A DNA stretch of 64,000 bases, taken from assembly GCA_013399305.1 (NCBI GenBank), contig VXAI01000161.1, positions 467,578-531,577 of the forward strand, given 5' to 3'. The position numbers were made by a program, and so were the translations under genes. The notes below the pieces were generated by a model. It was given only the letters and a program-made list of their open reading frames with translations, did not search any database and was not told where the DNA came from. This stretch comes from Rostratula benghalensis. Its lineage: Eukaryota > Chordata > Aves > Charadriiformes > Rostratulidae. Of the stretch, positions 12,632 to 24,977 are shown one piece after another (within the stretch, counting starts at the first letter, position 1; the number at the start of each line of letters is the position of its first letter).

Positions 12632-13331
12632 TGTGAGAATCACCTTGTCAGGAAGGCTCCCAATATCAGATTTAGCCAGGTGATAAACTTTAATAAAACT
12701 TTATTAAAACAAATATTATACGTTACTAAAATGACGTTTGTTTTAATTTTATTCTAACCATCTGAAAATGAGATGAATCAAAATTATTTAAGACTCCAAC
12801 AACATTAGTAAACCACGGGATGAGATTGTATGAGGAAACTAATGCTGCACAACTTAAAAAATTCTTAAGCTTTAGAAATATTTCACAATGTGCACAACCA
12901 CTCACCTATAACATGAGGGCTCTTAATCTGTACAGGACATGATCCGTGGAATGCCTCCCCAGCCCAGGGGAAGAGTCTCTGACTGCAGACCTGCAGTCTC
13001 TGAGGAGCATAATTTCAAAATATCTTCTGACAGTTCTTCATTTATACCCAATTCATATATGATCTGTGGTCATATATGGTCATGCAGCCCTTTCATTGGC
13101 TAAAAAACCCAACTTTTTCATCTTTGGACTGAAAAAGGTCCATGCTGACCACCACCGTGTTGGTGTAATAAAAACTGTGGTGGGAAGATTTTCAGGGGTT
13201 TTGTTAGGTCTTCATCAGATCTTTATCAGGGCTTTATGAGAGCTTTTTCTGGGTGGGTGTATCTGCCACACACCTGCAGTAACACTGAAAGAGCAAGTGT
13301 TCAGTAGCTGTGAGAATGACACCCCAGAACA
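12632..13331 (-). mobile_element. Probable solo ERV LTR
   Basis: Read on the minus strand, this about 700-bp unit begins TGTTCTGGGG at 13331 and ends TTCTCACA at 12632, the TG...CA ends expected of a retroviral LTR. In order it then shows a CCAAT box (AGCCAATG, 13095-13101), a TATA box (TGGGTATAAA, 13041-13050) and AATAAA signals near 12700. No primer-binding site, polypurine tract, gag, pol or env lies beside it, so it would be a solo LTR left by recombination. I see no clear target-site duplication. A TGTGAGAAT motif near both edges (12632 and 13311) is unexplained. The call rests on architecture, not on a recognised family. Confidence 0.5.
13041..13101 (-). promoter_or_regulatory. Candidate LTR core promoter (CCAAT + TATA)
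   Basis: On the minus strand AGCCAATG is followed about 50 nt later by GGTATAAATG, a typical CCAAT-to-TATA spacing for retroviral U3 promoters. Transcription would start near 13,010-13,018. About 105 nt further on, TATAG/GTGAGT at 12910-12900 is a near-perfect splice donor, so the LTR could provide a first exon of roughly 110 nt spliced to something at lower coordinates. Confidence 0.4.
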
Positions 13332-16300
13332 CGAGGCGTAGAAGGTAGATCTAATTTTCTAACTGGTTGTTACTTCAATTCTGTATTGAATTTACTCTTA
13401 TAGAAAAATAAGGGTTATAGACCTAACTGCCTCTTTAGACTATTCATAGTACTCTGATATATTATGATAAAATTTTCTTGCAGGTTCTTTGTGAATGCAA
13501 GACATACAAAAAAAAAAAAAAAAAAAGGACAAACTGGAATTTCTCTTGTCCGTTGATATCTGATCTCCTAATATCAAGGTTTTCTTTGTTAAGTGCATAA
13601 AATTTTCACTTTAAATAAGTCCCATCAGATTTCCAGTTCCTGTAAGACAGTTATTCTTGTAGTATGCTACAACATGAAAGGTTCAGTGAGTTTTTTGTGG
13701 TTTGGGTAAGCAAAGGGCGCTGCTTCAAACGCAAAACTTTATGCAGCGAATTTGGGGGAAATGTCGTTGAAGATTTCCCATTCAGACAGAATGTATCTAC
13801 AGCTTGCCTTTAGGCAAGGTGAAACTGGGACTAACAATTAACCTACTTTTTTTCCAGTAAAGTTTTGAACTTCCTTCTGTTGAAGCCACTTGTGTGTCCT
13901 ACTACACAGCACCAGAGCGTGAGAATGACAAATCAAGCAAACATTCCAAGTGGGTGTCTAAAGGGTTGGACTTCAGTGAAATGTAGACACCCTACAGCTC
14001 CAGGCTTCATAACATTGGATAAAGAAATGTTGGTTTCATATCCGAGGTACAGTCCAAGTTCCTGCCTATAGCAGTTCACATAATGTGCAATTTTGCAGCA
14101 GAACTGTCATTTTCACCTGTAAATCTGGTGAAAGCTTTAAAGTAAAACAAACAAAGCATGTAAGATGTTGTTTTATATAAAAATTTGAAGACTCTGGATT
14201 CTTCCTGCTTCTAAAGTATAAATACAATTATTTTTTTTTACAAGCCCATCACACGGGTCTCTTTCCCACATCTTTGGTTAACTCCAGTTTGTCAGCTTTA
14301 GTAGGAGTTTTCCTTTTGTCCTACTGACACCTGGTTTAAAGGAGAAGAATGCATAAGTAACAACTTATTTACACAAATGACTTTGAAAAGTCTTTAAAGA
14401 CTTCAAATGTTAATTTTGTGCTACATATGAAGAGAGTGGGAAGACTCTCCTTGGTGTAGTTCCTTTTATGAAAACATTATACTGATATGGCATTTCAGCA
14501 TTTCCATGCTTAAAGCACAAACCTACAACCCCCTGAATTTAATAAACTGCAGGTCAGTTTGTTACAATAAACTGAAGTGAGTCATTGCTCCTTTTCTTAA
14601 TAATGTCTTGCAAGCATGGCATTTACATTGTAGTTTTTTGCATTTTTTTTCTCTTCCCTAGATTTTGGATTTATGACTCAGAAAATATGCTAATGAATGA
14701 TCCTTTACCGTGGTATTTTATGAACTAAAGATTTGTGCTCTCCCTCATGTAGAAATCAATACTTTATATAAAACCCCTCAACATATTATCTTTTAATTAC
14801 TGGTTTGCTACTTCAGCTGTTTAATCCATGTACCTTGCTTTCATATCTGAAATAAATATAAATTTCATAATCTCCAGGAAATCAATGATAGTGTAATAAA
14901 TGAATACTAGTTATTAGTAGAAAAAAAAGGAAAAAAAAAGGGGGGGGAGGGAGGAAGATTCATAGGAAAAATATAAACCAAATCATATAAACCAAATAAA
15001 ATATAACTTTGTTCTCAGCTTCATAATAAACCTTCTTCAAACAAAACATAACAGCCTTAAAATGATTTAACAATTCATGGAAAAAATATATCTTCATTTG
15101 GATAAATGCAATTGAATATTACATCTAAGCAAAGTAGGAAAAATAGCAATTGGGAAAAAAGCACTGGAGCTTTAATTAGGAAGAAAAATCTGACCCAAGC
15201 AAGTGTGTTATTTTTGGAAGGGATATATTGCATCAAAGGTGTTCTGTGATTTTCACAAGCAGAAGATGGCCTGGTTGGAAAGCCCAATCCATAAAGTAAA
15301 ACAGAGCCATGAAACACGAAAGCATCTGTAATGCTTATGTAGATATATTTAATTCAATTTTTTTTCCCAGAAAGCTGTAAAGCAGGGTTGAACTTTATGC
15401 CCTTTTGCTTTTCTAGTGATACTGTTAAGCAATAGCCACAGGCCTAATTTGGGGGGAACATGTCAATGGACTTTTGGTTTTACTCGCAGGCATTGATTAA
15501 GACAAAATTCTCATTAAAATCAAAATATCAGTAATTTAATGGGAACTGGATGAGGTGCATTATGAACTAACATGAAATATTGAAAAATGTGCTATATGAA
15601 TATACAGATACAAAATGTAAATAAGTTCCATCAAGTCTATATGTTTTATTAATGTTTTCTCTTAATTGCTGCTTGGAAACTGACTGTTCCTTTTAAATTA
15701 AGTATCATTGTTCAGTTCTTTTTTTTTTTTTTTTTTACTAATATGTTTTCCCCTCTTGTTCCACCCCCTTGTTTCTATATGAAAAGATAGGAAACCAGAA
15801 AACATCATAATCTTCTGAGTGGAAGCACTAACCACATGTTGGTATTGACTACTTTAAAGGCTGTGTTTGATAGAAGTAACTGAAAAATCATATTCATTGA
15901 CACCTATCTAAATACATCACCTGTGGAATATAAATAATTTCTCACATTATTTTTTAAATACATTTTAAAATATATGAGTCTTCTGTCTTCTGTATGGCTT
16001 AATATTCATAGTTTGCTGATTCAGTGATATTGATGGACCCAAAGTAAAGTTTTAATAAGCTACTATCATATTTGCAACTCAGTTAAAGTCTGTGAGTCAG
16101 ATCAAAGGTCACAAATCAGTTCAGATTTTGCATTCTACCTTGTTTTTATTCCTGAATCCTTCTTAAAGCCTAGCATATTTTTGCCTGAAGTCTTTTTAGT
16201 CTTATGAATTATCAAATGTATATGAGCAGAAGCTGTTTACAACAGTATATGTAGGTGATAGAGATGTTTATGCCTACTCCTTTAAAATTTAGTTAATATA

Positions 16301-16532
16301 GTCACACTGTTATTCCCTTATTCTTTCCTAATTCTGTTCTAAAAAAGCTAATGATGATACACTTCTTAAAAAGTCTAGAACCAGAGAATGTGAAAGAGCA
16401 TGGAAGGAATTTACATCGCACAAGATCATGTGTGTCCGAGTCTGAGGTAAAATGAACCAATTTTCTGCTCAGTAATTTTACTTTTTTGGCTGGGCCTCTT
16501 CTAACTAACTAAAGTCTGAAATGAACAGCATT
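13332..16532. other. AT-rich unique DNA, no gene seen
   Basis: Contents include an A19 tract at 13508-13526, a T18 tract at 15719-15736 and an A/G-rich patch at about 14922-14957. The sequence from 13858 follows a good splice-acceptor-like TTTTTTTCCAG and is open for about 70 codons in one frame, but nothing in the translation is recognisable. Confidence 0.45.
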
Positions 16533-17165
16533 TGTTCAGAAAACTGTTAACTCTCACAGTGATCAGAGCTGATCACACCCAGGGATGGTGCAGAGAGGCC
16601 CCGGCTTATCCTTATTGCTGGAACAACCAAGGGCAGGGAATTGCATTATTTGTCCCATTGGAGAATGGGAAGTGGAAAAGCGTAGAGGGGTCAACCCTGT
16701 GGGAAGGAGCAGACAGGACAGGTGACCCCAAACTGCCCAACTGGGGTGTTCCATCCCACCCACATCATGCTCAGTAGAAAAGCTGAGGGATTAAAATGTC
16801 AACTCTCTTTCTTCAATGACTGATGTCTGAGGAGGACCCTGTCTGTTCCTCTGCCTTTGACCCCAGTCTGAGCATTCCTGGCTCCAGAGCCGGAATCTAG
16901 CTGCTGTCAATCACCAAGTCCAGTCTGGGACTTTTCCTGATGCCTGCTGGTGATGGGATCATCATCTTGAGAGCTTGATACAGTTTTGTATATATTGTAT
17001 TTATTTCATTATTTTATTCCTGCTGGTTTTGCTTTAATTTTAGTATTAATACTTCATTAAAGTAGTTTAGTTCATTCTAAACTCATTAATCTCCTTATTC
17101 TCTCCCTTCTTTTTGGGGGGGAGGAAGGGCCATCTGTCAGTCTGGTTTTGGTAAAATTGTGGCTG
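16533..17165 (+). mobile_element. Decayed avian ERV LTR
   Basis: The segment resembles a bird ERVL-type LTR: TGTTCAGAAAACTGTTA at the left, GGTGACCCCAAACTG, GGTGTTCCATCCCA, then CATCATGCTCAGTAGAAAAG where related elements have a TATA box, CCAGTCTGGGACTTTTCCTG in the middle, and an ATTAAA signal at 17056 before a CTCCCTTCTTTTTGGGGGG end region. The expected TATA has decayed, so promoter activity is unlikely. It is more GC-rich than its flanks up to about 16,970. The right boundary is uncertain. Confidence 0.55.
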
Positions 17166-20100
17166 AAAACACTGCAATGTGGAATATGATACAAATACCA
17201 GCACCATTTCTTTATACGCAAATTTTAAGAGAGGATAATTTTTTCATATTTATTAAGAATGGGTGACTACTGTATATTTACTACTGTATATTTAAAGCAA
17301 GTATTTAGTCTTAAGACACAGACATTATATACAAGTCAAAATTCAAATGTAATATTTTTTTTTCCTGAATATGCAATGTATTGTTTTCACATTTCTCACT
17401 AAGAAATCATTATAAATCTTAGTAACAATGAAAGGGAAAAAAAAGAGCATCAAGAATCTATTTGGCAGTGCCTGTGACTACTACAAGTTACTTGATAAAA
17501 TTTTGCATACACTGGCACTGTATATTTTATAGCATAACATTTTCAATAGCACACTGTATGGAAAGCCACTGTATATTAAGCCACTCGGAAAAGTGAGTCC
17601 TATATAATTGCATTAATGTTCTACAGGTGGACAACCCTTGTTTGAGAATTTTCATATGTTACCCCTAAAACTTTTAACCCTCTATGTTGTTATATCTGGG
17701 AGTTTAAAAAAAATAACAAAAAATTAGAAGTGGCTTCTTTTTAGATTAACATAGAGATTTGTGAAATTGCAAAGTGATCGTTGTTATCTCCCTGAAATCC
17801 TATTCTTTCTTCTTTCCCTGAAATCCTATTCTTTCTTCTTAAATTCACTTTTGTATTATGAGCATAGATGGCACAGCCATTCTTCAGTGCCTCTTACTGA
17901 AATAGAGATCTTGCACTGAAAGGAAGCGGAGCTGTGTCTATCTGTTTTGGCCAGCTGCAGCAGATAACAGATAAGTTAAGGTCATGGGTTTTTTTTCTTA
18001 GCTTCGCCTAGGAAGTGAAAGAAGAGGAACTGATTCACATGATTATGCCGCTCTGAAATCAGTTAAACCATACCTGGAAACTGAACAGAGTACATCTATT
18101 GCTTTTAATAGAGAAGACAATTAGTACTGTGAAAGAAACCAATCTCAGTTTTATCTGCTTTGTCACTAACCTAGGAAAATACATTTGGTGAGGCACAGAA
18201 AAAGTAAGGATCAACTAAGGTCTTTAAAAAATTTTGATTTATGAAATTATTGGAAAAAGTAAAACAAACTATTTTCCAAAGTATTTTCCAAAGTTCCCAG
18301 ATAGCACAATGCCTACTGTTCCTTTTTGCCTGTCTGATGTCAGTTCTTACCACACCTAAACGTAACGAATTGTGCTTTAGTATTTGGTTACTTTATCCAG
18401 ATGATTCTGGGTTGGTTTTGGGTTTTTTTTTTTGTGTTTTTTTTTTTTTTTTTTTTTTATTGTTGTTTGTTGCTTTGCATAAGTGTTTTTACTTTAATTT
18501 CTGAGGTGTATAGATTGTGTGGTGTTTCAGATGCCAGTAGGGGCTAAATGCCATTCTTGGAAAGATATGCTTTTGAACTGGCAAGGAGAGCATAATTGGC
18601 ACTGAGAGTAAGTAGTTTTTATGTCAAGGTTGTCAAACCTATTTTGCTGCCAGCTCTTGGCTAGAATTCTGCTTAACACCAGATGGCATTGTTTTTTAGA
18701 TGTTCTTGAATAAAGCAGATCATTAATTCCCCCTGGATTTGCTCAGACACCTTGTATGTTGAATTTTTCTGCCCACATGCCTGTGCTCTCTGTAGAAATA
18801 TATCTTCTGTCTTCCTTTTCATTGTACAGATATCATGATTCATTCTAAAAAATAAAAATAACCAAACCCAAACACATACTCTATATAAGCTGTGGAGCGT
18901 ACCTATATGATCTTTATTTTTTGAAGTGAATATTGTTGGTTTTTTTCAGCATAGAATTATTTTCAAACAAGGTTGGCACTGCTTCGACACCTAAAAGTGC
19001 ACCTAATTACCTTGATTGTTCCTACAGATCAGGAAGAAAAGAGGCTTACTGACATAAAATATCCTTTTGGTTTTAGGAATAAAAAGTTATCTTGCATAAT
19101 GAGAGAGCTGGCACACACGGGATGCTTGATTTGAAGTCCCTTCAACTCAGGCCACCCGAGACCGATTCCCCAATGCTTCCCACATCATACATTTGTGCTC
19201 TGCGTTCTTGATACCAGATTGTACCAGCAAATTCCTAGGTTTTGGGTCCATGACGAGGGGTCTTTTTTTCGAAATGGTAGAAATCAGTAGCAATATTTCT
19301 TTTGCCAAGAACGCATGCAGTTCAAATTAATAAGGAGGCCCAGCAAGGTTGCCAAGGTAGGCACTGAATTACTTGTCACTGTTGGAGGACCTTTAATGAT
19401 GAAAAGCTGTATTTCTCTTTGCAAATTCTTAGTGGAAATGTACTAATGGAAATTAGCCTGCCCTTCTGTTGAGGGGGTGGGGGAACAGCCCGAAGAAACT
19501 GTTCCGTTGTGTCTATTAAAAACAATGTAATAGTACCAAGATATCTTAATTTTCAGGGCAATTGTATTAGCACTGTTATGTTTCACTTAAGGAAACCAGG
19601 TATTTCTAGGATAAAGTTAGGAAAGTGTATAACACTGAATGTCTATAGACGTCACTAACTGGCTTTTGAATGACACTTTCTGTTAAAAACTTAATGATTT
19701 CTGTTTGGAATCTCACAAACTGTACCAAGGATACTAGTCAAGAGTCTTAAGAACTCATTTATGACCAGCTGCTAATTTAAAGTTTTTATCCTGTAAGATT
19801 TAGTGGAAAGAGTCTGAGCATTATTTTTTTCTAGAATGGAAAACAAAATTTAGCAGCACCTGAGGTTATTTGGGACAATCCCAAGCAGGCAGATTCTGTG
19901 AACCCCTTGGGATACCTCTAAGAGCATGTTTTGATATAACATTGCTATTATCCTCTCAGTAAACAGAATATACTTAAAAAAATATATAAATAATGATAAA
20001 AATAATTGGAGAAAAGCTTCTTGAGCTACAATTTTGTGTTAGAACAGTGTGGCTCTTCAGAGAGGCTTTTCCTGAGGTCCACTTTAGGAATAAAGCTGTG

Positions 20101-20748
20101 GTAGCTTTCCCTAGGCTTCTTACTGTAAACCTAATCTTTCTGAGCTGGACATTTTAAAATGCATTTAAAACATTAAATGCGGTGTCCTGTCTGTGGCAAG
20201 GTCAGTGCATATTAGAAAGTAAAATATTAGAACTTCATCACTCAAATGAGTGATGCAGAAGAAGGAAAAAATCAGTCTGCTCTGAAGCGTGGGAGGGAGC
20301 TGGTACCAGATCTGGATTGTTGCCATATTGAGTTCCACTGTGATGGTTCCAATTTAGAGGACAGATAAGTTCCCCACATACTTGTGACATCTCAGCATCT
20401 GTATTGATTAGCTCACATTAAATTGGCAGCATGGGCAGCTTTATTTGTGCTTCTACAGTCTGGGTTTAGTTTGAACATATCATTAAAGTCACTGAAAATC
20501 TCCAGGGTTCTTTCCAATGTTGTTTCATAACTGAGGACACTTAATATTTTAGTTTCAAATATCATGGTATTTTGACAGGCAACTGCAAGGAAACCCTACC
20601 TGTGGGTATTTTCCTACTATCTACCAAGGTTAACTATTTCAATTCTCCTTCGTGTTCATACTGTCCCATTTGTGCTTGATATACCACAGAGAATCCTGTG
20701 GTTTGCACTGAATATAAATTCTGTTTCTATTATTCCCAGCTGGATTTT
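17166..20748. other. AT-rich unique DNA with small tandem duplications
   Basis: No gene is recognised. It contains a perfect 14-bp duplication at 17266-17293, a perfect 26-bp duplication at 17789-17840 and a long T-rich tract at about 18421-18460. The segment 19,100-19,400 is less AT-rich but matches no family I know. Confidence 0.45.
17789..17840. repeat. Perfect 26-bp tandem duplication (two units)
   Basis: Two adjacent copies of a unit beginning TCCCTGAAATCC and ending TTTCTTCTT are identical over 26 bases. Two identical units suggest replication slippage that has had little time to diverge. Confidence 0.9.
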
Positions 20749-21310
20749 TCATAGAATGGTTAGAGTTGGAAGGGACCTTAATGATCATCCAGTTCCAACA
20801 CCCCTGCCATGGGCAGGGACACCTCCCACCAGACCAGGTTGCTCCAAGCCCCATCCAGCCTGGCCTTGAACACCTCCAGGGATGGGGCAGCCACAGCTTC
20901 TCTGGGCAACCTGTGCCAGTGTCTCACCACCCTCACAGCAAAGGATTTTTTTCTAGTATCTGATCTAAATCTCTTTCAGTTTAGAAACTTGTCCTGTCTT
21001 GTCCTTGTCTTGTCACTACACTTCCTGACAAAGAGTCCCTCTCCAGCTCTCCTGTAGCTCCCTTCAGATACTGGAAGGCTGCTCTGAGGTCTTCCCAGAA
21101 CCTTCTTTTCTCCAGGCTGAACAACTCCGGGTCTTTCATCCCGTCTTCATAGGAAAGGTGCTCCATCCCTCTGAAAAATTTCGTGGTCCTCCTCTGGACC
21201 CGTTCCAACAGGTCCATGTCCTTTCTTTGTTGTGTGCTCTGGAGCTGGACACAGTACTCCAGGTGGGATCTCACAAAAGCAGAGTAGAGGAATGGAATCA
21301 CCTCTCCACT
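20749..21310 (-). mobile_element. CR1 LINE 3' fragment with ORF2 C-terminal remnant
   Basis: Starts with TCATAGAATGGTTAGAG and continues through the whole conserved CR1 3' region in reverse. It extends far enough to keep coding sequence. The minus-strand frame at 20981-21301 has no stop for 106 codons and reads as the C-terminal end of CR1 ORF2, just after the reverse-transcriptase domain, with the typical LERVQRR and FSLEKRR motifs. The endonuclease and catalytic reverse-transcriptase parts are missing, so the copy is dead. Confidence 0.92.
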
Positions 21311-22346
21311 AAAATTTTTCTGTTTGTTTGTTTAATAAATTCCTTATGGATGATCTTGGGACCTAAAAAAAACCAAAAACAAACCAACCAAAAAAAAAAG
21401 GTATTATTTTTCTCCTGTGAAGCTAGGACTGGATTTAGAATCAAACACTTTTTGATTTCTCAGTATATACAGTAATCTAGCATTTGAATTCTATTGATTA
21501 AAAGCAAACAAACAAAATCTGAAGACCTTAAAGGACTTAGGAAAGTTTTCTTTAAGGAAAAAAAAATCCATTTACTAAATCAGAAGCTGAATAATCATGT
21601 GCATACATTTAAATTCAAAATGAAAAATCCTTTTATAAAATTTCTTGTGCACATCCATTTCAATCTCTCAAAAAACTTCAGCAGCTAAATATAGCCAATT
21701 GTCATCGCCGTATTCCAGCGGCTCTCTTAGGAGCCCTTTTGCACACAAATAGACAGAATCTCGCACATAAATTAGTCATTTTAGCATTTCCAAAGCTACC
21801 AGCGTTATTCATTCTTTCATGAGACTGTAGTTTAGAAAACCTTGCAGTTGCCATATCTTTATTAGACAAAAGCATAATAATCTGAAAAGAGTAGATAGTT
21901 TTACCATGAAAAAAAAAAAAAAATCTTTTAATCTCAGTTAAGTTGAAAGTCTGTTGAAAGACGAAAACAAATGGAGATTTGGCAAATACTGTCACAAGTT
22001 TAGAATATTTCAAAGTTGGGGTTTTGGGGTTCTTTGGGTTTGGGTTTTTTTGATAATTTAGTGTTAATTTTGTCAAGCCAGACTGGCAACATTAGCATTG
22101 TCCTAAACACTTCACATTTTGGGCCTTGTTTGATATCCTAACACTGCAGATGAAGGCACAACAGTGAAAATAGCAGGTTTGTTGCTAAACAGCCAGCCCA
22201 CTTTAACTGGCTGGGAGATTAAGGGACCCAAAATGTGTGGCTTATTATTGACTTCTGCAGAATGTCTCCTTATTATGTCCTTCTGGGCAGGAGGAGCTGT
22301 TGTCTTCCCGTTCCCTGACACTGTGTAATGTGTACTGTGCATAATT
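21311..22346. other. Unique DNA with A/C-rich and G-rich simple tracts
   Basis: No gene is seen. It contains an A/C-rich tract at 21364-21401, an A-tract at about 21908-21923, and a G-run cluster at 22018-22044. A frame open for 124 codons at 21702-22076 on the minus strand runs through these low-complexity tracts and is not credible as protein. Confidence 0.45.
22018..22044 (+). other. G-quadruplex-type motif
   Basis: Four runs of G (4, 4, 3 and 3 bases) are separated by loops of 4, 6 and 3 bases (TTTT, TTCTTT, TTT). This fits the standard G3+N1-7 quadruplex pattern on the plus strand. Confidence 0.6.
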
Positions 22347-22875
22347 ACAGAATCACAGATTATCAGGGATTGGAAGGGACCTTGAAAGATCATCCAGTCC
22401 AATCCCCCTGCCAGAGCAGGAACACCCAGAGCAGGTCACACAGGAACGTGTCCAGGTGCTGTTTGAACGTCTCCAGAGAAGGAGACTCCACCACCTCTCT
22501 GGGCAGCCCCTGCCAGTGTTCCCTCACCCTCACTGTGAAGAAGTTTTTCCTCATATTTCAATGGAACCTCTTATGTTCCATCTTGCACCCATTGCCCCTT
22601 GTCCTATTATAGGCCGTCGCTGAGAAGAGCCTGGCTCCATCCTCCTGACACTCACCCTTTCCAGATTTATAAACATTCATGAGGTCACCCCTCAGTCTCC
22701 TCTTCTCCAAGCTCAAGAGACCCAGCTCCCTCAGCGTTTCCTCACATGGGAGATGCTCCACTCCCTTCATCATCTTTGTAGCCCTACCGTGGACTCTCTC
22801 CAGTAGTTCCCTGTCCTTCTTGAACTGAGGGGCCCAGAACTGGACACACTATTCCAGATGGGGTCTCACCAGGAG
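22347..22875 (-). mobile_element. CR1 LINE 3' fragment, distinct subfamily
   Basis: Begins ACAGAATCACAGATTATCAG and runs in reverse through GGAAGGGACCTTGAAAGATC and GAAGAAGTTTTTCCTCATAT to CCAGATGGGGTCTCACCAGG. The CCAGAGCAGGAACACCCAGA block differs from the CCACCAGACCAGGTTGC block of most other copies, so it belongs to a different CR1 lineage. Minus-strand scraps of the ORF2 C-terminus remain (71-codon frame at 22558-22773). The 5' end is truncated. Confidence 0.92.
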
Positions 22876-24977
22876 AGAGAGAGATAATTACAAGCTTGTC
22901 TTTAACATTCATCCTTAAACACATCTTTTCAGTTTGCTGGTCCAGAGCAACACTTCTGCTACTGAACTCTGTAGTAAAATGTAAAGTTAACATAATGTCT
23001 GCTATATTCTGTAGAAAGAACCTTTCTTGAAATAACAATATTCATTTATCTAACAGAATCAGCTTTTGAGCCAACGTGAATGTTAAGGCTACTGTAGGAA
23101 TAAAATAATGTGTTATAATTTTAAGATGAAAGAACAACAAAAGTAAGCACTGAAACCAAAGGCCCTTAAGACATGAGATCACCAAGGGTTTAAAAAAGTT
23201 GCAGGTTCCTTGTCTTGGAAGACATCAATCTGTACTAATATATTATTCCATATTCACCTGTTAAGTCATTCCCATTTTTATAGACATGGAATATATTGGA
23301 TTTTTATGAACTCTGCTAGTTAAAAAAAAAATAATTCTTTATTTTGTTAGGATATTGGTCTTTATCTTGTTAACATTGGCTAATCTCATCTAACAGTCTA
23401 ACTAAGAGGCTAAATTACACTTGGAAGAAATATTATATTTACTCTCTTGTAATGAANNNNNAATATAATTATTACTTTTATCTTTAATGTTTTATGTGAA
23501 ACGTGTTAAGAAACAGATTTAATAAACCAGTCATCCTGAATAAAACTTTCATATTCTTTCAATGTTGTTGATAAATGATACAGAACATCAAAGAGGTTTG
23601 GTAATGCATCAGTTTAATGTATTCTTATAATGGAAGCTCTTACTCACCAGCATTATTTTTGTAGCATGTCTTGTTCCTTCAATAGCTGTCATTTAAACAT
23701 GAAAGGTTCCTGCAGTGCATTGCCTTAGGATATGATTTTCTAGTTTTATAAATAAATGATATCTAGTCTAAAGTGATGGAGTATTGGGCAAATGGAGGAA
23801 AATGCTTATGAAATACTGTCAAATTAAAATGGCAGTAGATAAAATCTGCATTGCTACAAGAATAATTTTAAATACAATATAACTATTCATGATTTTAAAA
23901 TGAAATTTCAAATTGAGAACTTTGGATATTAAAACTCCTTATTATTTTATCCAGTTAAATCTTTTCCACTAGTCTGCCTTATCTTTTTTTTCAGCTGCCT
24001 TTCATGGTTTCCCAGTAACGCAGAATGAAGTAATCCAAAGCTCACTGCTGCGAGGTTATGCTGAGTTAGACACCGTGCCTTGGTTACTGCAGCATTTGTG
24101 CCATGAGACACTAGCACTTTTCCCACATCATTTAGTATTTTGAGTAAGGACTCTTATTTTTGGTGTATCTTCTTGCAAGCTTCTGAGTAAGATGCATGCC
24201 AGGTACCTCACAACTTTTTACATCCAGACAACTGAGATTGAAATCAAAGTTTATGTGCTCCTTTGTAACAGTTTCCAGGAATTTTGCTACCACTCCGAAA
24301 CAGATTCTAAAGCAACTACAAAGTTAAACTGGGACTGAGAGGACTCAAGAGTTTTTCTCTATTGGTGTTTTAGTTTAGATCAGGAATGTGTTTTTGAAAC
24401 AGTCCTTGTAATTGTCTCTGCTTACTGTGCTTTAGTGATAAGAACCAAACAGACTGAGCGCATGAACTGGATTCTTCTTGAATGAAACTAAACTGGAAAA
24501 TCTACTCCCAGAGCACACCCAAAGTAGTCCAGCCACAAATGGGCATTCACCTCATCAGAGATAGTCTAAAGATTTAAGAAAAAAAAAATTAAAATTACTC
24601 TCCCCCAAAAAAACACAAGAAAAACATGAAATGTCATCTCTCAGGTTCTAAACACCTTTACTTTATTGGTCTAGTTAGTGTGATTTACATAATTTGCTAA
24701 AGCAGACATAGGGTAGTATTCCTTTTCTTTACATCATGCAAGATTCAGGAATATTTTGCATTTTATTGAGTACTGACCTTTTCTTACACAGCTTGTTCAA
24801 AACCTGTCATTGTACAAGTTTGCGGAACAGAGGAAGAATCCTATAGGAACTCTGCTTTATTGGATGGCCTGTTCAAACAGCATTAAACCTCCACAAGAAC
24901 CAGTTCATATTTAAATATTTACGCCCTCTCAAGATTGCAGACAAAATAGGCCAGTGGAGAAATTAATCCAGATAATT
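22876..24977. other. AT-rich unique DNA with a 5-base gap
   Basis: No gene is recognised. Bases 23457-23461 are N. An acceptor-like CTTTTTTTTCAG ends at 23994 and is followed by a 48-codon open frame ending at 24143, described as a hypothesis under findings. Confidence 0.45.

Noticed and set aside
12632..12645. Primer-binding site next to the LTR, implying a provirus
   Set aside because: Neither side of the LTR shows a tRNA-complementary site, a polypurine tract or gag/pol/env sequence, so a solo LTR is the better reading.
13508..13526. A19 tract as the poly(A) tail of a processed pseudogene
   Set aside because: The upstream sequence shows no coding remnant, polyadenylation signal at the right distance or target-site duplication. 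CR1 does not generate poly(A) tails.
13858..14071. Acceptor-like site plus about 70 open codons as an exon
   Set aside because: The frame that looks most protein-like is blocked by a TAA at the acceptor, and no good donor follows.
20639..21057. Overlapping short frames with PPDQVAPSPIQPGLEH-type peptides
   Set aside because: The same peptides recur wherever the CR1 3' end occurs; they are translations of the repeat.
21702..22076. 124-codon minus-strand frame
   Set aside because: It crosses A-tracts and a G-run tract; the Lys/Asn/Pro-rich N-terminus is low complexity.
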